Assembly: GCA_963535465.1 (NCBI GenBank)
Contig: CAUSWF010000006.1
Span: forward strand, 3,806 to 67,805
Reading direction: 5' to 3'
Origin: CAUSWF01 sp963535465
Lineage (GTDB): Bacteria > Bacillota_I > Bacilli_A > RF39 > UBA660
DNA: 64,000 nucleotides
The position numbers and the translations under genes were made by a program. The notes under the pieces were generated by a model. The model was not told where the DNA came from, did not search any database, and saw only the letters and a program-made list of their open reading frames with translations. Positions 1-9,344 of the stretch are shown here, in pieces (the stretch's first letter is position 1; each line of letters begins with the position of its first letter).

Positions 1-260
1 AGACGTAATTCTGCACTTTCTGCATCTAGGAATGGTTTGGCATTATTAAATGTTGTTCCCATTACGTTAGAGCATTGAAAGGCTAATTTTTCTACAAACT
101 CTGGCGTTGCTCCACTAATTTCAACTCTCATAGATCCTTGAGTTAATGAACGAATCCATATTTGTCCATTATTATCATAAGATATATCTGTAATGTCATC
201 ATTTTCTAATAGTTGTCTAAACGGACCAAAGTCCAATTTATCAAAAATACTTCCATCCAT
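1..260 (-). CDS. CpaF/VirB11-like secretion ATPase, N-terminal part (cut by window edge)
   Basis: Partial gene: the start lies at 260 and the reading frame runs off the left edge, giving 86 residues. The start MDGSIFDKLDFGPF is preceded by an AGAGGGG ribosome binding site. The visible part has the fold signature of the N-terminal domain of CpaF/TadA/VirB11-type ATPases: an 'LLENDDITDISYDNNGQIWI' stretch followed by a region about finding a target element ('GTTFNNAKPFLDAESAELR'). These hexameric ATPases power assembly of Flp/Tad pili or type IV secretion at the inner face of the membrane. The Walker motifs would be beyond the edge and are not seen. It is the last visible gene of the envelope operon, 27 bases after the CpaB-like gene, which supports a Tad-like role. 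The family call is from the N-domain and context only. Confidence 0.7.
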   Translation of the reverse strand, partial: MDGSIFDKLDFGPFRQLLENDDITDISYDNNGQIWIRSLTQGSMRVEISGATPEFVEKLAFQCSNVMGTTFNNAKPFLDAESAELR

Positions 261-287
261 TTTTCAAGGCCCCTCTTTCTTTTTTTA

Positions 288-1097
288 TTAATTCTTTGTC
301 CAAATTGTCTTTTGATTAATCCAATTTTTTAAATCTTCACTTGCTAGTTTTACATCAGCAGGATTATCTTTATTACCTTCATTAGTTGGTACTAAAACTA
401 ATTCTGTTGCATATGTATTCATATATTCTGCTTTCTTAAGTAGAATATAGTATTCTTCTGGTACAGCAAATACTACCATAGATGGTGTTTTTTGTTCCTC
501 TAAGTTAGAGAATACTGCTGCTCCTGTTGAATCTTTTACTGCTAGTACTTTTACGTTTGAAAGTAGTTTTCCATACATTACTGAGTCAGTTGATGTATCT
601 GCTACTTGTTTTCCGTCTTTATCTGTTTTTGTTGTTACTGCTTTTAAATAAATATCTATATAGTTACCTGGATATACTGAGTTACCATAAGTAGATTCAG
701 AGTTAACTGCTAGGTTATATAATACATATCCTGATGGATATTTTAAGATTATATTACCTGGTAATTGTTCTTCTTCAAACACTGTACGTTTATAGAAAAT
801 ACTTTGTGCTGGTATTACTGTATCAGGGGCTACATATTTATCTACTACTTCAGACATTTTAGTTAAGACATCTCCTGTTAACATTGATTTAGGTATTTGT
901 CTTTCTCCTACTTTATCTTGTGTAATTTGAGTTCCTGGTTTTAGTAGTGATGTTGCATATGGTACTCTTACTGGAGTAGTTGCTTGTTTTACTCTGAAAG
1001 TATAAGCAAAATATAGTATTCCTACTGCTAGAGTTAACATTACTACTGTAACTGTATTCTTATTTTTTAAGAATTTATTTAAACCGCTATTATTCAT
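288..1097 (-). CDS. CpaB/RcpC-like SAF-domain membrane protein
   Basis: 269 residues. One N-terminal membrane segment (about residues 15-33) is followed by a SAF-like module (about 40-105, 'VPYATSLLKPGTQITQDKV... IPAQSIFYKRTV'), the arrangement found in CpaB/RcpC proteins of Flp/Tad pilus systems and in flagellar FlgA relatives. The C-terminal half (about 120-240) has the 'GNSVYPGNYIDIYLKA' type of strand expected of RcpC/CpaB. In Tad systems CpaB sits at the outer envelope around the secretion channel; in a monoderm it presumably faces the wall. The start is supported by AAGGAAAGGG just upstream. It lies between a pilin-like gene (17-base gap) and a CpaF-like ATPase, in one transcription unit. 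The family is fairly sure; the exact role in this organism is inference. Confidence 0.75.
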   Translation of the reverse strand: MNNSGLNKFLKNKNTVTVVMLTLAVGILYFAYTFRVKQATTPVRVPYATSLLKPGTQITQDKVGERQIPKSMLTGDVLTKMSEVVDKYVAPDTVIPAQSIFYKRTVFEEEQLPGNIILKYPSGYVLYNLAVNSESTYGNSVYPGNYIDIYLKAVTTKTDKDGKQVADTSTDSVMYGKLLSNVKVLAVKDSTGAAVFSNLEEQKTPSMVVFAVPEEYYILLKKAEYMNTYATELVLVPTNEGNKDNPADVKLASEDLKNWINQKTIWTKN

Positions 1098-1114
1098 TTT
1101 CCCTTTCCTTTCTT

Positions 1115-1591
1115 TTATTTATCAAATTCTGATACTGTACCTTTACCAAATGATGAATCTTTATTTTGTAATTCATATTCAGTATAAGCATCTCTCTTGT
1201 AATTACTTTCAATTATTCCTGTATACTTAGTAGAAATATTAGCAGCTTCTCCTTTGAAACTTAAAGTTGTTAGTGAATCTACTTTTATATTAACTACTGG
1301 TGGTACTTCATTCATATCATAGAATCCAATTTTATAACTTCTTCTATCATTTACACTATCAGCGAAGCGACAAAGGAAGCTTTCGATAAACTCCTCTTTG
1401 TCCATTCTGATTAATCCGTTTTTTCTATAATATAAATAGTCAATTGAATCTTGCATAGCTGCGTTAGCAGTTTCTTTTACTAGATAGTAATCTACTTCAC
1501 TACCAGTTGAGTAATTACTTATAACATTTATTAGTAGTAATGCCATTAAGGCTAATATTATTATTCCTACTGTTAACATTCCTTTGTTCAT
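1115..1591 (-). CDS. Small single-span envelope protein, pilin-like
   Basis: 158 residues with one N-terminal membrane segment (about residues 5-25, 'MLTVGIIILALMALLLINVIS') and no other hydrophobic region, followed by a mixed soluble domain. This layout resembles Tad minor pilins or pseudopilins (TadE/TadF-like), but the diagnostic Glu at +5 of the mature pilin is not evident, so the family is not certain; it may belong to a DUF specific to low-GC Firmicutes. The start ATG overlaps the stop of the upstream 986-residue gene (TAATG) and has an excellent AGGAGGT site, so translation is probably coupled. Its position between the cysteine-rich exported protein and the CpaB-like gene makes a part in the same surface apparatus likely. 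Confidence 0.6.
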   Translation of the reverse strand: MNKGMLTVGIIILALMALLLINVISNYSTGSEVDYYLVKETANAAMQDSIDYLYYRKNGLIRMDKEEFIESFLCRFADSVNDRRSYKIGFYDMNEVPPVVNIKVDSLTTLSFKGEAANISTKYTGIIESNYKRDAYTEYELQNKDSSFGKGTVSEFDK

Positions 1592-4551
1592 TATTTACCT
1601 CCTGCTAGTGATTTATCTGGATTTCTATTATTTCTTATTCCTACTCTATTATTTACTCCAGGTGATCTTGTTGTCTTATTTGTAGAGTAATTAAATATTT
1701 CTTTTGGCATTAAGTATGCATATACTCCAGATTCTTTAGTATATTGACCTTGATAATTTGTATAATTACGTTTCTTAGCGTTTTTATTATACTTTTTAAT
1801 TTCACGTAAGTTTTCACTACTTAAATTAAATTCATAGTCAAGTTCATCTTTGTCTCCATTTGTATCAAATGGTTTATAGTTATTTTGCATCTTATCTTTT
1901 AATTTTTCAGGGTTGATTGCATAATTTGTGTTTTTGTCTTCTGGAACTGATGCTTCTTTTGTCCAGTTAAATCCTGGCTCTCTCTTATCAGAAGTTGTTC
2001 CATCTTTTCCTTTGTATGTTGGGAATAATTCAACTGGATCTACGTTTCTTAATGTTATGTTATATACACTTACACATTCTTCACAACCTGGCTTACAAGC
2101 TTTATCTGTTGATGGTTTGCAAGCTTCTTTTATAGGTTTTGTTTTAGGTGTATCAGTTGTTTTAGGTGGATTTGTTCCACTTACTGCATAGAAACAATTC
2201 ATATCAAACTTCCAATTATAATATCCAAAGTTTTTAACTCTTGCTTCTACGTTATATCCTTCAGTTGATTTATCGTTATTATATTCACCTTTTATAACTA
2301 CATTATTCATACATTGATTTAATGTAGCATTTGCTTGTGCTTGTCCATTCTTTAAGTTTTGTAGATATCCTACATAGCATTTCCACCAAGAAGCATTTAC
2401 TTCTGGTGTATTTAGGGCAACACATATTTCTTGTGGATATGCTTTATATCCTGCAGCTTTTCCTTTTGTATATTTAGCTAATCCTGTTTTGAAGTTATAC
2501 CAAGTTAGTGGCAGTGTCCATTCAGTCTTATAGTGTCCGCTTATTGCATTCTTAGCGTAGCATCCGTCGTATCCTATAATGTAATTTAAGTTTTCTACTT
2601 TTTCGTTACCTTTACCACTCTTTTGTAGTGTGTCTTGGTTATTATCTAATTTAGTAGTTCTTATAATCTTACCATTATCATTAATCTTAGCTTCTATTGT
2701 ATATGTAGTTGATTCTGTGTTACATGTTGCTAGAGAACTACATTTACTTGATAATTCTTGGTATGCTTTATAGTTTTCTTCGTAATCTCTTTCACGACGT
2801 GTCTTATTTTCTTTATCATATGCTCTATCTAATTCTGTTGAGTTTAGATAACATTTGTCAGATTGTGCATAAAATATTGTACATGTGTCTTGGCATACTT
2901 GGCCATTTTCTATTTGTCTAGAGTTTCCATCTGGTCCACCGATATAATGGCATCCATCTTTTGCTCTTCCATATAAATTATATCTTTCTGTATAACCTGT
3001 TTCATCAAACCATCTTTGATATTCAGATGTGTCATTTGGATTTACTTTATGATATGTTAGTGTATTTCCTCCAGCGAATGTATAATATCCTCCTTTGAAA
3101 CTCTTAATATTTTCTCCGTAATATCCTCCACAAGACCATCCTCTATTAAGTAATGCATTTGTTTGAGCTTCTTCACTTTCTATAGATAATCTTGTTATTT
3201 CTGGCTTATTATATACTGCATCTAATTTTGATACTGATGCTGATGTTAATAAGCTTAATTTTTTATTTTTTCCATATACTTGATTATAACATTTTAATGA
3301 ACATTTTGCAGTGTATTTACCTTTATCACATTTATTTATACATCTTTCAAAATCTTCTTTAGGTCCTGCTGAATGTGCATCTCCTAAAGCGTATCCTCCG
3401 TTATGATAACATTGCGGATATATTCCTTGACATAATTGATATTTCTTTGGAGGTTGTGGTGTTTCTTTTATCTTACAAGATACATAACTTGTTACTTTTA
3501 CTTGATATTGGAAGCATTGTCCTCCACGTATTGCTGCTGGTGGCCCATATTTTACTTCTACTACTTCTGTACATTCTCTCTTACATGTAGCAGTTTCTTC
3601 TGTATATCCACCTTTACTATTTGCACTTTCGTTTTTATTTTCTCCACGTCCTTCAAAATAATATCTATATTTAGTAGATAGTGATTGTACATTTGTAGCC
3701 ATATAATAAGTATCATTCTTTTCATCGTAATAGTACTTATCATTTTCTTTATCTACTTTAATATTATCTTTTTGAATCTTATCAATTTGTTCTCCAGTTA
3801 ATTTAAAATTACAATATAATCTATTTTTCTTTTTAAATTCTTCACTATTAAGAACTGAAGGTGGTTCTCCTGGCTTAGATTCAGGTAATACAAATACATT
3901 ACCTGCTGCTTGAGCACGTGATACCCATAGATTCCATTCTGCAAAGTTTGTTTCCCAATAATTAGCTTGTATACTTTCTTTTCCAGTTATTCCTGGATTA
4001 TTAGGTTTAAGTTTGTCAATAATTTTATTAGTATCAAAACTATCTTTTACATATGATGGTGGGTATTTATTTATACCTCTATAATTAGTTGCTTCTAGAG
4101 TTATTTTATTACCATTACATACAGGATCTCCAGTTGCTTCTAGATATACTTTTATGTATTTATCTATTTTATGTCCTTCAGTTTCTGTTGCTCCTGTTTC
4201 TGTTGTTTTTGAAACATCTGCTTTAAATTGTACTGTATTAGTTGATATTTTATTAAATTTAAGTTCATGGTTTGATGCAACTATAGCTCTATTTGTAGGA
4301 GTATCTGGATATATTTTTGTTACTTTAAATTTAACATTTTTATATTTATTTAATTCTTGCGAATTCTTTTTGTTGCTATTCAATGTTATTGAAAGAGAAT
4401 AATTGTTATTGTCATCTTTTTCTTGTAATGTTAATAAATATTTATTGTTAACATATTCTTTATTACAAGTTGTAGCATAAACATTGTTAACACTTAAGAA
4501 TAGCATTAATACTAACAACCCCAATATTCTTTTAAATGCCTTCTTTTTCAT
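1591..4551 (-). CDS. Large cysteine-rich exported protein of the envelope operon
   Basis: 986 residues. The N-terminus is a clear signal peptide (KKKAFKRILG then a hydrophobic core to 'NNVYATTC'). The mature protein holds about 29 cysteines, several in close pairs such as CKREC, CINKC, CQDTC and a final cluster near residue 850 (KACKPGCEEC), so it is probably stabilised by several disulfides, which is uncommon for Firmicutes surface proteins. No C-terminal membrane anchor and no LPXTG motif is visible; the C-terminus ends in a basic, Asn-rich tail. It overlaps the sortase gene by 20 bases and the pilin-like gene by one base, so it is in the same operon. I do not recognise a named family. A tip adhesin or structural subunit of the Tad-like apparatus is one possible role (inference). 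Confidence 0.75.
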   Translation of the reverse strand: MKKKAFKRILGLLVLMLFLSVNNVYATTCNKEYVNNKYLLTLQEKDDNNNYSLSITLNSNKKNSQELNKYKNVKFKVTKIYPDTPTNRAIVASNHELKFNKISTNTVQFKADVSKTTETGATETEGHKIDKYIKVYLEATGDPVCNGNKITLEATNYRGINKYPPSYVKDSFDTNKIIDKLKPNNPGITGKESIQANYWETNFAEWNLWVSRAQAAGNVFVLPESKPGEPPSVLNSEEFKKKNRLYCNFKLTGEQIDKIQKDNIKVDKENDKYYYDEKNDTYYMATNVQSLSTKYRYYFEGRGENKNESANSKGGYTEETATCKRECTEVVEVKYGPPAAIRGGQCFQYQVKVTSYVSCKIKETPQPPKKYQLCQGIYPQCYHNGGYALGDAHSAGPKEDFERCINKCDKGKYTAKCSLKCYNQVYGKNKKLSLLTSASVSKLDAVYNKPEITRLSIESEEAQTNALLNRGWSCGGYYGENIKSFKGGYYTFAGGNTLTYHKVNPNDTSEYQRWFDETGYTERYNLYGRAKDGCHYIGGPDGNSRQIENGQVCQDTCTIFYAQSDKCYLNSTELDRAYDKENKTRRERDYEENYKAYQELSSKCSSLATCNTESTTYTIEAKINDNGKIIRTTKLDNNQDTLQKSGKGNEKVENLNYIIGYDGCYAKNAISGHYKTEWTLPLTWYNFKTGLAKYTKGKAAGYKAYPQEICVALNTPEVNASWWKCYVGYLQNLKNGQAQANATLNQCMNNVVIKGEYNNDKSTEGYNVEARVKNFGYYNWKFDMNCFYAVSGTNPPKTTDTPKTKPIKEACKPSTDKACKPGCEECVSVYNITLRNVDPVELFPTYKGKDGTTSDKREPGFNWTKEASVPEDKNTNYAINPEKLKDKMQNNYKPFDTNGDKDELDYEFNLSSENLREIKKYNKNAKKRNYTNYQGQYTKESGVYAYLMPKEIFNYSTNKTTRSPGVNNRVGIRNNRNPDKSLAGGK

Positions 4552-5332
4552 GAGTTTCTCCTTTTTCTAATACTTTTTTTATTGCTTCATAATTAGATGT
4601 CTCTTCAACATGATAATTATTAATGCCTTCTTTTTTTCTAACTTCTCTTGCATTTATAACAAATTCTTTATCAGCATATCCTTCAAGTCTAGTACAAGTT
4701 ATAAGTGTTATTAAGTTATCATTTTCTTTTACATCTACATTATATTTATATATACTTCTTTCAATAGATGATTTAACATATTCTTCTACATCTTTATTTT
4801 CTTCGTAAAGAATGCTTTCTTGTTCTTCTCTAGCTCCATTAAATCCTACAGCATATATTTTATATAATTTAGTTTTTCCTTCTAATGTAACTTGAATATA
4901 TTTAATATCTTTTGCTTTTCTTATGTATATAAGTTGCATTAAATCTTCAAATCTTGTGAAATATTTTTCTCCTATTAAGGGATGTGATGATAGATTCAAA
5001 ATGTTGTGTCCCCATATTACGTTTCTTCTTCTATTTTTAAAATCTATTGTATAGGCAAAATCTGTTTTTTCTATATCTCCTAGATTTTTTACTGATACAT
5101 CAACTATCGGTGTATCAACTTTTGTTCCTTGGACTTTTACCCATCCTATTGTTGAATAATTTTTATCTTTTTTATCTTTTTTCTTCTCTTCTATTATATT
5201 TTTATCTCTATTTACTACTTTATAGTAATTATTATATATTTTTTTATTTAAGATACTTATAATAATTAAGATAATACTCAATACAATAATTAGAATAATA
5301 GTTGGTTTCATTTTCATTATTTCTTTTTTCAT
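4532..5332 (-). CDS. Sortase (class B/D-like transpeptidase)
   Basis: About 266 residues from the ATG at 5332, which has GAGGTG four bases upstream; a GTG at 5344 is in frame but lacks a site of its own. One N-terminal membrane segment (about residues 10-30) is followed by the sortase barrel. Catalytic residues are visible: His in WGHNI (about 109), Cys in ITCTR (about 213) and Arg in NAREV (about 229). Sortases cut sorting signals and join proteins to peptidoglycan or to each other, for example as pilus subunits, on the outer face of the membrane. No LPXTG substrate is encoded in the visible operon, so the substrate must be elsewhere or use a non-standard signal. It lies between the DUF5011-like gene and the cysteine-rich exported gene, both with overlapping or near-overlapping ends. 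Confidence 0.9.
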   Translation of the reverse strand: MKKEIMKMKPTIILIIVLSIILIIISILNKKIYNNYYKVVNRDKNIIEEKKKDKKDKNYSTIGWVKVQGTKVDTPIVDVSVKNLGDIEKTDFAYTIDFKNRRRNVIWGHNILNLSSHPLIGEKYFTRFEDLMQLIYIRKAKDIKYIQVTLEGKTKLYKIYAVGFNGAREEQESILYEENKDVEEYVKSSIERSIYKYNVDVKENDNLITLITCTRLEGYADKEFVINAREVRKKEGINNYHVEETSNYEAIKKVLEKGETHEKEGI

Positions 5333-5340
5333 AAGACACC

Positions 5341-7113
5341 TCACAAGCTTATTTCAAATGGATTTTCTTTTGTTCCATCGCCTATTGTTATACTAACTTT
5401 TTTGTTTAATGTTCCAGATATTCTCATACCATACATTCTACTATCAGCAATATTTTTTGTTAGTACTATACCTGTTGCTTCTGATATTGCTTTTACATTT
5501 TCTTCATCAGTTGAATCAGAATACCAATACATTCTTACTTCTGCATTGAATGATGTTGCATAATAATCAAATACACTTGGGGCATATAATCTGGTTTTAT
5601 ATTTATTTTTCTTATACTCTTTTTTATATGCTATTTTTTCTTTATATACATTGAACTCTTTATCTATTACATCAAAGTAGTCAGATTTAATTACACGAGA
5701 TGATTCATTATTTACTTTATATCCAATATTGTTTTTATTATCAACTTCATAATAGTGAAGTTTTCCATCTTGTCTTTCATCAAATTCACTTTTTATGATT
5801 TTACCATCATTATCTTTTAATATGAAATTAGATATTAATGTTACTCTCTCATTTTCTATTTTTGATATTTGCCATAATGTATCTGAATATCTTACATATT
5901 CTCCTATCATTCTTGTATTTAATAGATCTCCTGCCTTTTTATTAGGTGTTAATCCAACGTCAAATGGATTTTCTTTTGTTCCATTACCTTTTGTTATATT
6001 TAAATCTTTTTTAATATATAATACAGCATGAACTGGCAAGATTCTTTCTTTTTCCATCTTGTCTAAGTGATATTTACCACTTGACATAACTGATTGGAAA
6101 TATGATTCTTTATCGCTTGAATTATCTGATAGCCACATTTGATAATATGGTGCGATAAAAGATGTTTGTTCAGTTGTTGCGATTACATCTTTTATAGATG
6201 GTATAGTTATAAGTCTTTTTTCTTGTTTATTATTCTTCCCATCTTCTGTTGCAATACCTACATTAGCTTCACCTTTTACTAATACATTAGATGATTTTTT
6301 AGGTAATGTTTTTAGATAATCATTTAGATATTTATCTAAATTAAATTTATCAGTTTGTCCTATTGGTTCATAAGACATAATTTTTATTTTATCTTCATCT
6401 ATTTTAACAATTCTATATAATACTCCAGCAAATTTAATATAGTTATTTGCTTCTATATTTTTATATATTCCTTTATTAAGAGTATTTTTTAAAATAGTAT
6501 TTTCTAATTTCTCCACTACTGTAACTTTTCTTACTACTTCAGTTAAATTTTTTAGTGAATCAGTTACGCTATATTTAATTTCATATGTTCCGGTTTGTTT
6601 AGTATCTACTATTCCAGATATCTTTACTTCTTTTATATCTATTTTCCCATCTTGATTATCTTCTACTGATAAAATTCCAGGATCTGTAAACGCTCCATCT
6701 TTACCTATAGTTATATTTTCTTTACCTTTTAACTTAATCTTTGGCCCAGTATGATCTGTAGATGATGCAAAAACTCCACATGATAAGTATGGGTAATATT
6801 TAGGATTTCCAGATTTATCATTTTTTACTTTTACCCAACTTTCAGTTGGTGAACATGTTCTTTTAGTAAACGGAATATAATAATCTTTTTGTATCATTCC
6901 TCTTTTTACTAATTCCTGCATTGAAACGGCAGAAACTCTACTACCAATTGGTAATAGAGTATAATTAACATCATAGTATCTTTTTGCTGCTTCTAATAAA
7001 TCTTTTTCATCGTTTTTAAATGTTATATATGGAGATAATATTCCAAAATATACTAGAAGAACTAGTAGGACAGATGCAACTATTAAATATATTTTTCTTG
7101 TACCTAATTTCAT
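5341..7113 (-). CDS. Surface protein with DUF5011/Ig-like domain
   Basis: 590 residues. An N-terminal membrane segment (about residues 8-27) with a short basic start is followed by a pilin-like helix ('DEKDLLEAAKRYYDVNY'), then an Ig-like domain of the DUF5011/HYR type at about 120-200 ('HTGPKIKLKG... GTYEIKYSVTDS'). The rest has two related modules ending in 'GxGTKENPF(D/E)', each preceded by 'YVRYSDTLWQISKI'-type strands, similar to DUF6273-like repeats. No C-terminal anchor is seen. It ends with TGA directly beside the sortase start and begins 9 bases after the membrane protein gene, so it is in the same operon. A wall-exposed structural or minor-pilin role is inferred from the single anchor and the Ig domain. 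Confidence 0.7.
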   Translation of the reverse strand: MKLGTRKIYLIVASVLLVLLVYFGILSPYITFKNDEKDLLEAAKRYYDVNYTLLPIGSRVSAVSMQELVKRGMIQKDYYIPFTKRTCSPTESWVKVKNDKSGNPKYYPYLSCGVFASSTDHTGPKIKLKGKENITIGKDGAFTDPGILSVEDNQDGKIDIKEVKISGIVDTKQTGTYEIKYSVTDSLKNLTEVVRKVTVVEKLENTILKNTLNKGIYKNIEANNYIKFAGVLYRIVKIDEDKIKIMSYEPIGQTDKFNLDKYLNDYLKTLPKKSSNVLVKGEANVGIATEDGKNNKQEKRLITIPSIKDVIATTEQTSFIAPYYQMWLSDNSSDKESYFQSVMSSGKYHLDKMEKERILPVHAVLYIKKDLNITKGNGTKENPFDVGLTPNKKAGDLLNTRMIGEYVRYSDTLWQISKIENERVTLISNFILKDNDGKIIKSEFDERQDGKLHYYEVDNKNNIGYKVNNESSRVIKSDYFDVIDKEFNVYKEKIAYKKEYKKNKYKTRLYAPSVFDYYATSFNAEVRMYWYSDSTDEENVKAISEATGIVLTKNIADSRMYGMRISGTLNKKVSITIGDGTKENPFEISL

Positions 7114-7122
7114 ATAATCCTC

Positions 7123-8679
7123 CTATTTTATTTGATATGTATATTTATTATCTCTTATTGTAAATGTTAATTTTATAGTTTTGGCATCTACTATATCTTT
7201 TGGTACCTTGATATATACGTATTTGCCATAGTATGAAAATCCAATAGCGTTTTCCAGTCTTATTACCCTACTTTTGTTATTACTATCTATGTAATTAATT
7301 TTACCATAATCATATAAAAAGTCAATTATCTCTTTGCCTTCTAAGTAGTTACTTCCATACTTCATAGTAAGTATTTTTTCGCCTTCTTCTGCATGTACAG
7401 TACGATATACAATTTCACATATTCCGTTATCACAATATTTAGCATTATATTTAACTATATCTTCTATTAAATATGGCTTTTCTAGAGTTAGTGAATCTTC
7501 TCTACCGTTTAATAATTTATAGTTAATTGATTCATCTAATTTTAGTATTCCATGTTCTTTAACTACATTAACATCTATATTATTTATTTTTACTTTTATA
7601 AGTTTATCTTTTAATGAATTTTGATAGTATAGTGAGAATGATTTTGGATTTAAGTTTGCTGGTACTTTAAATATTAAACTTAATTTTTTTGTTTCTTTTG
7701 CTTCTAGTCTTAAAGTATCATAAGGGTTTGCCATATCTTTAAATTGAGTTGCATACATTTTCTTAGTTTCTATACTATTAGTTATTCCACTCATCATATG
7801 AAATTTTGATAGGTCAGGTTCTACTCTAGTTGTTCTATTATTAGTAATTTCAACATTAGTTATTACAAAGGCACTATGTCTTTCTATTACATCACCTTTA
7901 TAGTCTTTAGCTGTATAATAACTATTTAATACTTTAATTGTATAGTTATTAGCGTTAAAACTTGATTCTAATTTATATGCTTTATTTTCTACTAAGTAGT
8001 AGTATGATACTTTTCCAAATATAATTAAGAATAATATTAAAGCAATAGTATTAAATATAAATTTATGTTCTTCATAAACATAACTTGCTTCACGTAATAT
8101 TCTCTTACATAGTCTTATTACCGAGTGTTTATCAAAGTCTATATTAATTTCTATTTCTTCTTGGTCTTCTTCGCCTAACTCTAAATAATCTTCATCATGT
8201 TTAAAATCAAATTTATTTAAATCAACACCTAATATTCTTATAAATAATAGTACAAATATTGGCAATTGAGATAGGTGTATCATTATAAACATATCTCGAT
8301 ATATTCTTATACTAGCAGCATCAAATACTCCATTATATGATGTAAAATATGATGATGTTGCATATGCGATAAGTAAGTATACTGCATATCCTATCAATGG
8401 GTATAAATATATTTTCCATGGTTTTTCTTTATATCTTAATAATATAGTTAATCCTAGAAATGTTATTACTATTAGTATTAGTGAAATATATAGAAGAGGT
8501 GTTATATACATAGTTATTGGTTCACTTGATGCATCATATGTTCCAAGTACCATAAATTCTTTTACAAATGATGATATAGAAATTGATTTCATATAAGCAT
8601 ATGCACATAATACAAATAAGAATATATGAATCTTTTTAAAATTCTTTATAAAAATTTGATATGGTTTTTTTATTATCAT
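7123..8679 (-). CDS. Polytopic membrane protein, first gene of the envelope operon
   Basis: 518 residues from the ATG at 8679, which has AGGAGAGGG directly upstream; a start 16 codons earlier has no such site. The N-terminal third has about four membrane segments, then an acidic cytoplasmic stretch ('LGEEDQEEIEINIDFDKH'), another membrane segment ('FIFNTIALILFLIIFGKVSYYYLV'), and a C-terminal extracellular part of about 290 residues rich in beta strands. I do not recognise the family. It opens the operon that contains the Ig protein, sortase, cysteine-rich protein, pilin-like protein, CpaB and CpaF, so it may be the membrane platform or an accessory protein of that apparatus (inference). A terminator of greA lies just upstream, so a promoter is expected between 8680 and 8750. 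Confidence 0.7.
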   Translation of the reverse strand: MIIKKPYQIFIKNFKKIHIFLFVLCAYAYMKSISISSFVKEFMVLGTYDASSEPITMYITPLLYISLILIVITFLGLTILLRYKEKPWKIYLYPLIGYAVYLLIAYATSSYFTSYNGVFDAASIRIYRDMFIMIHLSQLPIFVLLFIRILGVDLNKFDFKHDEDYLELGEEDQEEIEINIDFDKHSVIRLCKRILREASYVYEEHKFIFNTIALILFLIIFGKVSYYYLVENKAYKLESSFNANNYTIKVLNSYYTAKDYKGDVIERHSAFVITNVEITNNRTTRVEPDLSKFHMMSGITNSIETKKMYATQFKDMANPYDTLRLEAKETKKLSLIFKVPANLNPKSFSLYYQNSLKDKLIKVKINNIDVNVVKEHGILKLDESINYKLLNGREDSLTLEKPYLIEDIVKYNAKYCDNGICEIVYRTVHAEEGEKILTMKYGSNYLEGKEIIDFLYDYGKINYIDSNNKSRVIRLENAIGFSYYGKYVYIKVPKDIVDAKTIKLTFTIRDNKYTYQIK

Positions 8680-8750
8680 ATGCCCTCTCCTATTCTTACT
8701 ATTAATAGTATACAATATATTCTTCAATAAAAAAAGAAAAAGAAGATATA

Positions 8751-8776
8751 AAAAAAGAAAAGTTTTTTAACTTTTC
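8751..8776 (-). terminator. Rho-independent terminator of greA
   Basis: Perfect 8-bp stem (GAAAAGTT/AACTTTTC) with a 4-base loop, followed on the minus strand by six T. It begins 4 bases after the greA stop codon. Confidence 0.9.
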
Positions 8777-8780
8777 TCTA

Positions 8781-9257
8781 TTAACTAATTGCTAAAATTT
8801 CTATTTGATAAGTTGAACCATTTGGAGTCTCAACTTCTACTGTTTCACCAATTTTATGATCTAATAATGCTTTTGCTACTGGAGACTCATTAGATATCTT
8901 TGATAATAGTGGATCTGCTTCTTGAGAACCTACTATAGTGTATTCTTCTTCATCTTCTTCATCAACATATTTGATTTTAACAGTTGAACCTATTCCCACT
9001 TTATCAGTTGGTTTATCTTTTATAATTTCATAATTTCCATTATCTAATATTTTTTCTAAATATTTTATTCTTGATTCTAATTCAGCTTGTTCATTACGAG
9101 CAGCATCATATTCAGCATTTTCTGATAGGTCACCTAAACTTCTTGCTTCCTTTATAGCTTGTATATTAGCTGGTCTTTTTACATTTATTAATTCTTTATA
9201 TTCTTCTTGTAATTTATCGTAACCTTCTTGTGTTAATATTATCTTTTTATTTGACAT
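8781..9257 (-). CDS. greA: Transcription elongation factor GreA
   Basis: 158 residues, the standard GreA length. The N-terminal coiled coil (about residues 10-75) carries 'LTQEGYDKLQEEYKEL' and the tip 'ARSLGDLSENAEYDAARNEQ' with the acidic residues that enter the RNA polymerase secondary channel and stimulate cleavage of backtracked RNA. The C-terminal FKBP-like domain includes 'VGIGSTVKIKYVD' and 'SPVAKALLDHKIGETVEV'. It has an AGAGGTG site, a strong promoter and a hairpin in its leader, and its own terminator, so it is a single-gene unit. In Bacillus greA follows trhP1-trhP2-udk; here udk is absent and a coiled-coil gene occupies the space. Confidence 0.97.
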   Translation of the reverse strand: MSNKKIILTQEGYDKLQEEYKELINVKRPANIQAIKEARSLGDLSENAEYDAARNEQAELESRIKYLEKILDNGNYEIIKDKPTDKVGIGSTVKIKYVDEEDEEEYTIVGSQEADPLLSKISNESPVAKALLDHKIGETVEVETPNGSTYQIEILAIS

Positions 9258-9277
9258 AATTCACCTCTATAAACTTT

Positions 9278-9305
9278 AAAAACATTAAGAAGACTTAATG
9301 TTTTT
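9278..9305 (-). promoter_or_regulatory. Hairpin with short U run in the greA leader
   Basis: Stem of up to 12 bp (AAAAACATTAAG with CTTAATGTTTTT, loop TCTT) located between the greA promoter and its ribosome site. On the transcript it ends in five U, so it looks like a weak terminator or attenuator. It is palindromic and could also be read from the other strand. Confidence 0.6.
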
Positions 9306-9344
9306 TTCTTAATTCGTGTTTAAATTATATTTTAAACTTGCTTT

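Noticed and set aside
5333..5344. GTG start for the sortase
   Set aside because: The GTG lies in the GAGGTG ribosome site of the ATG at 5332, which is the better start.
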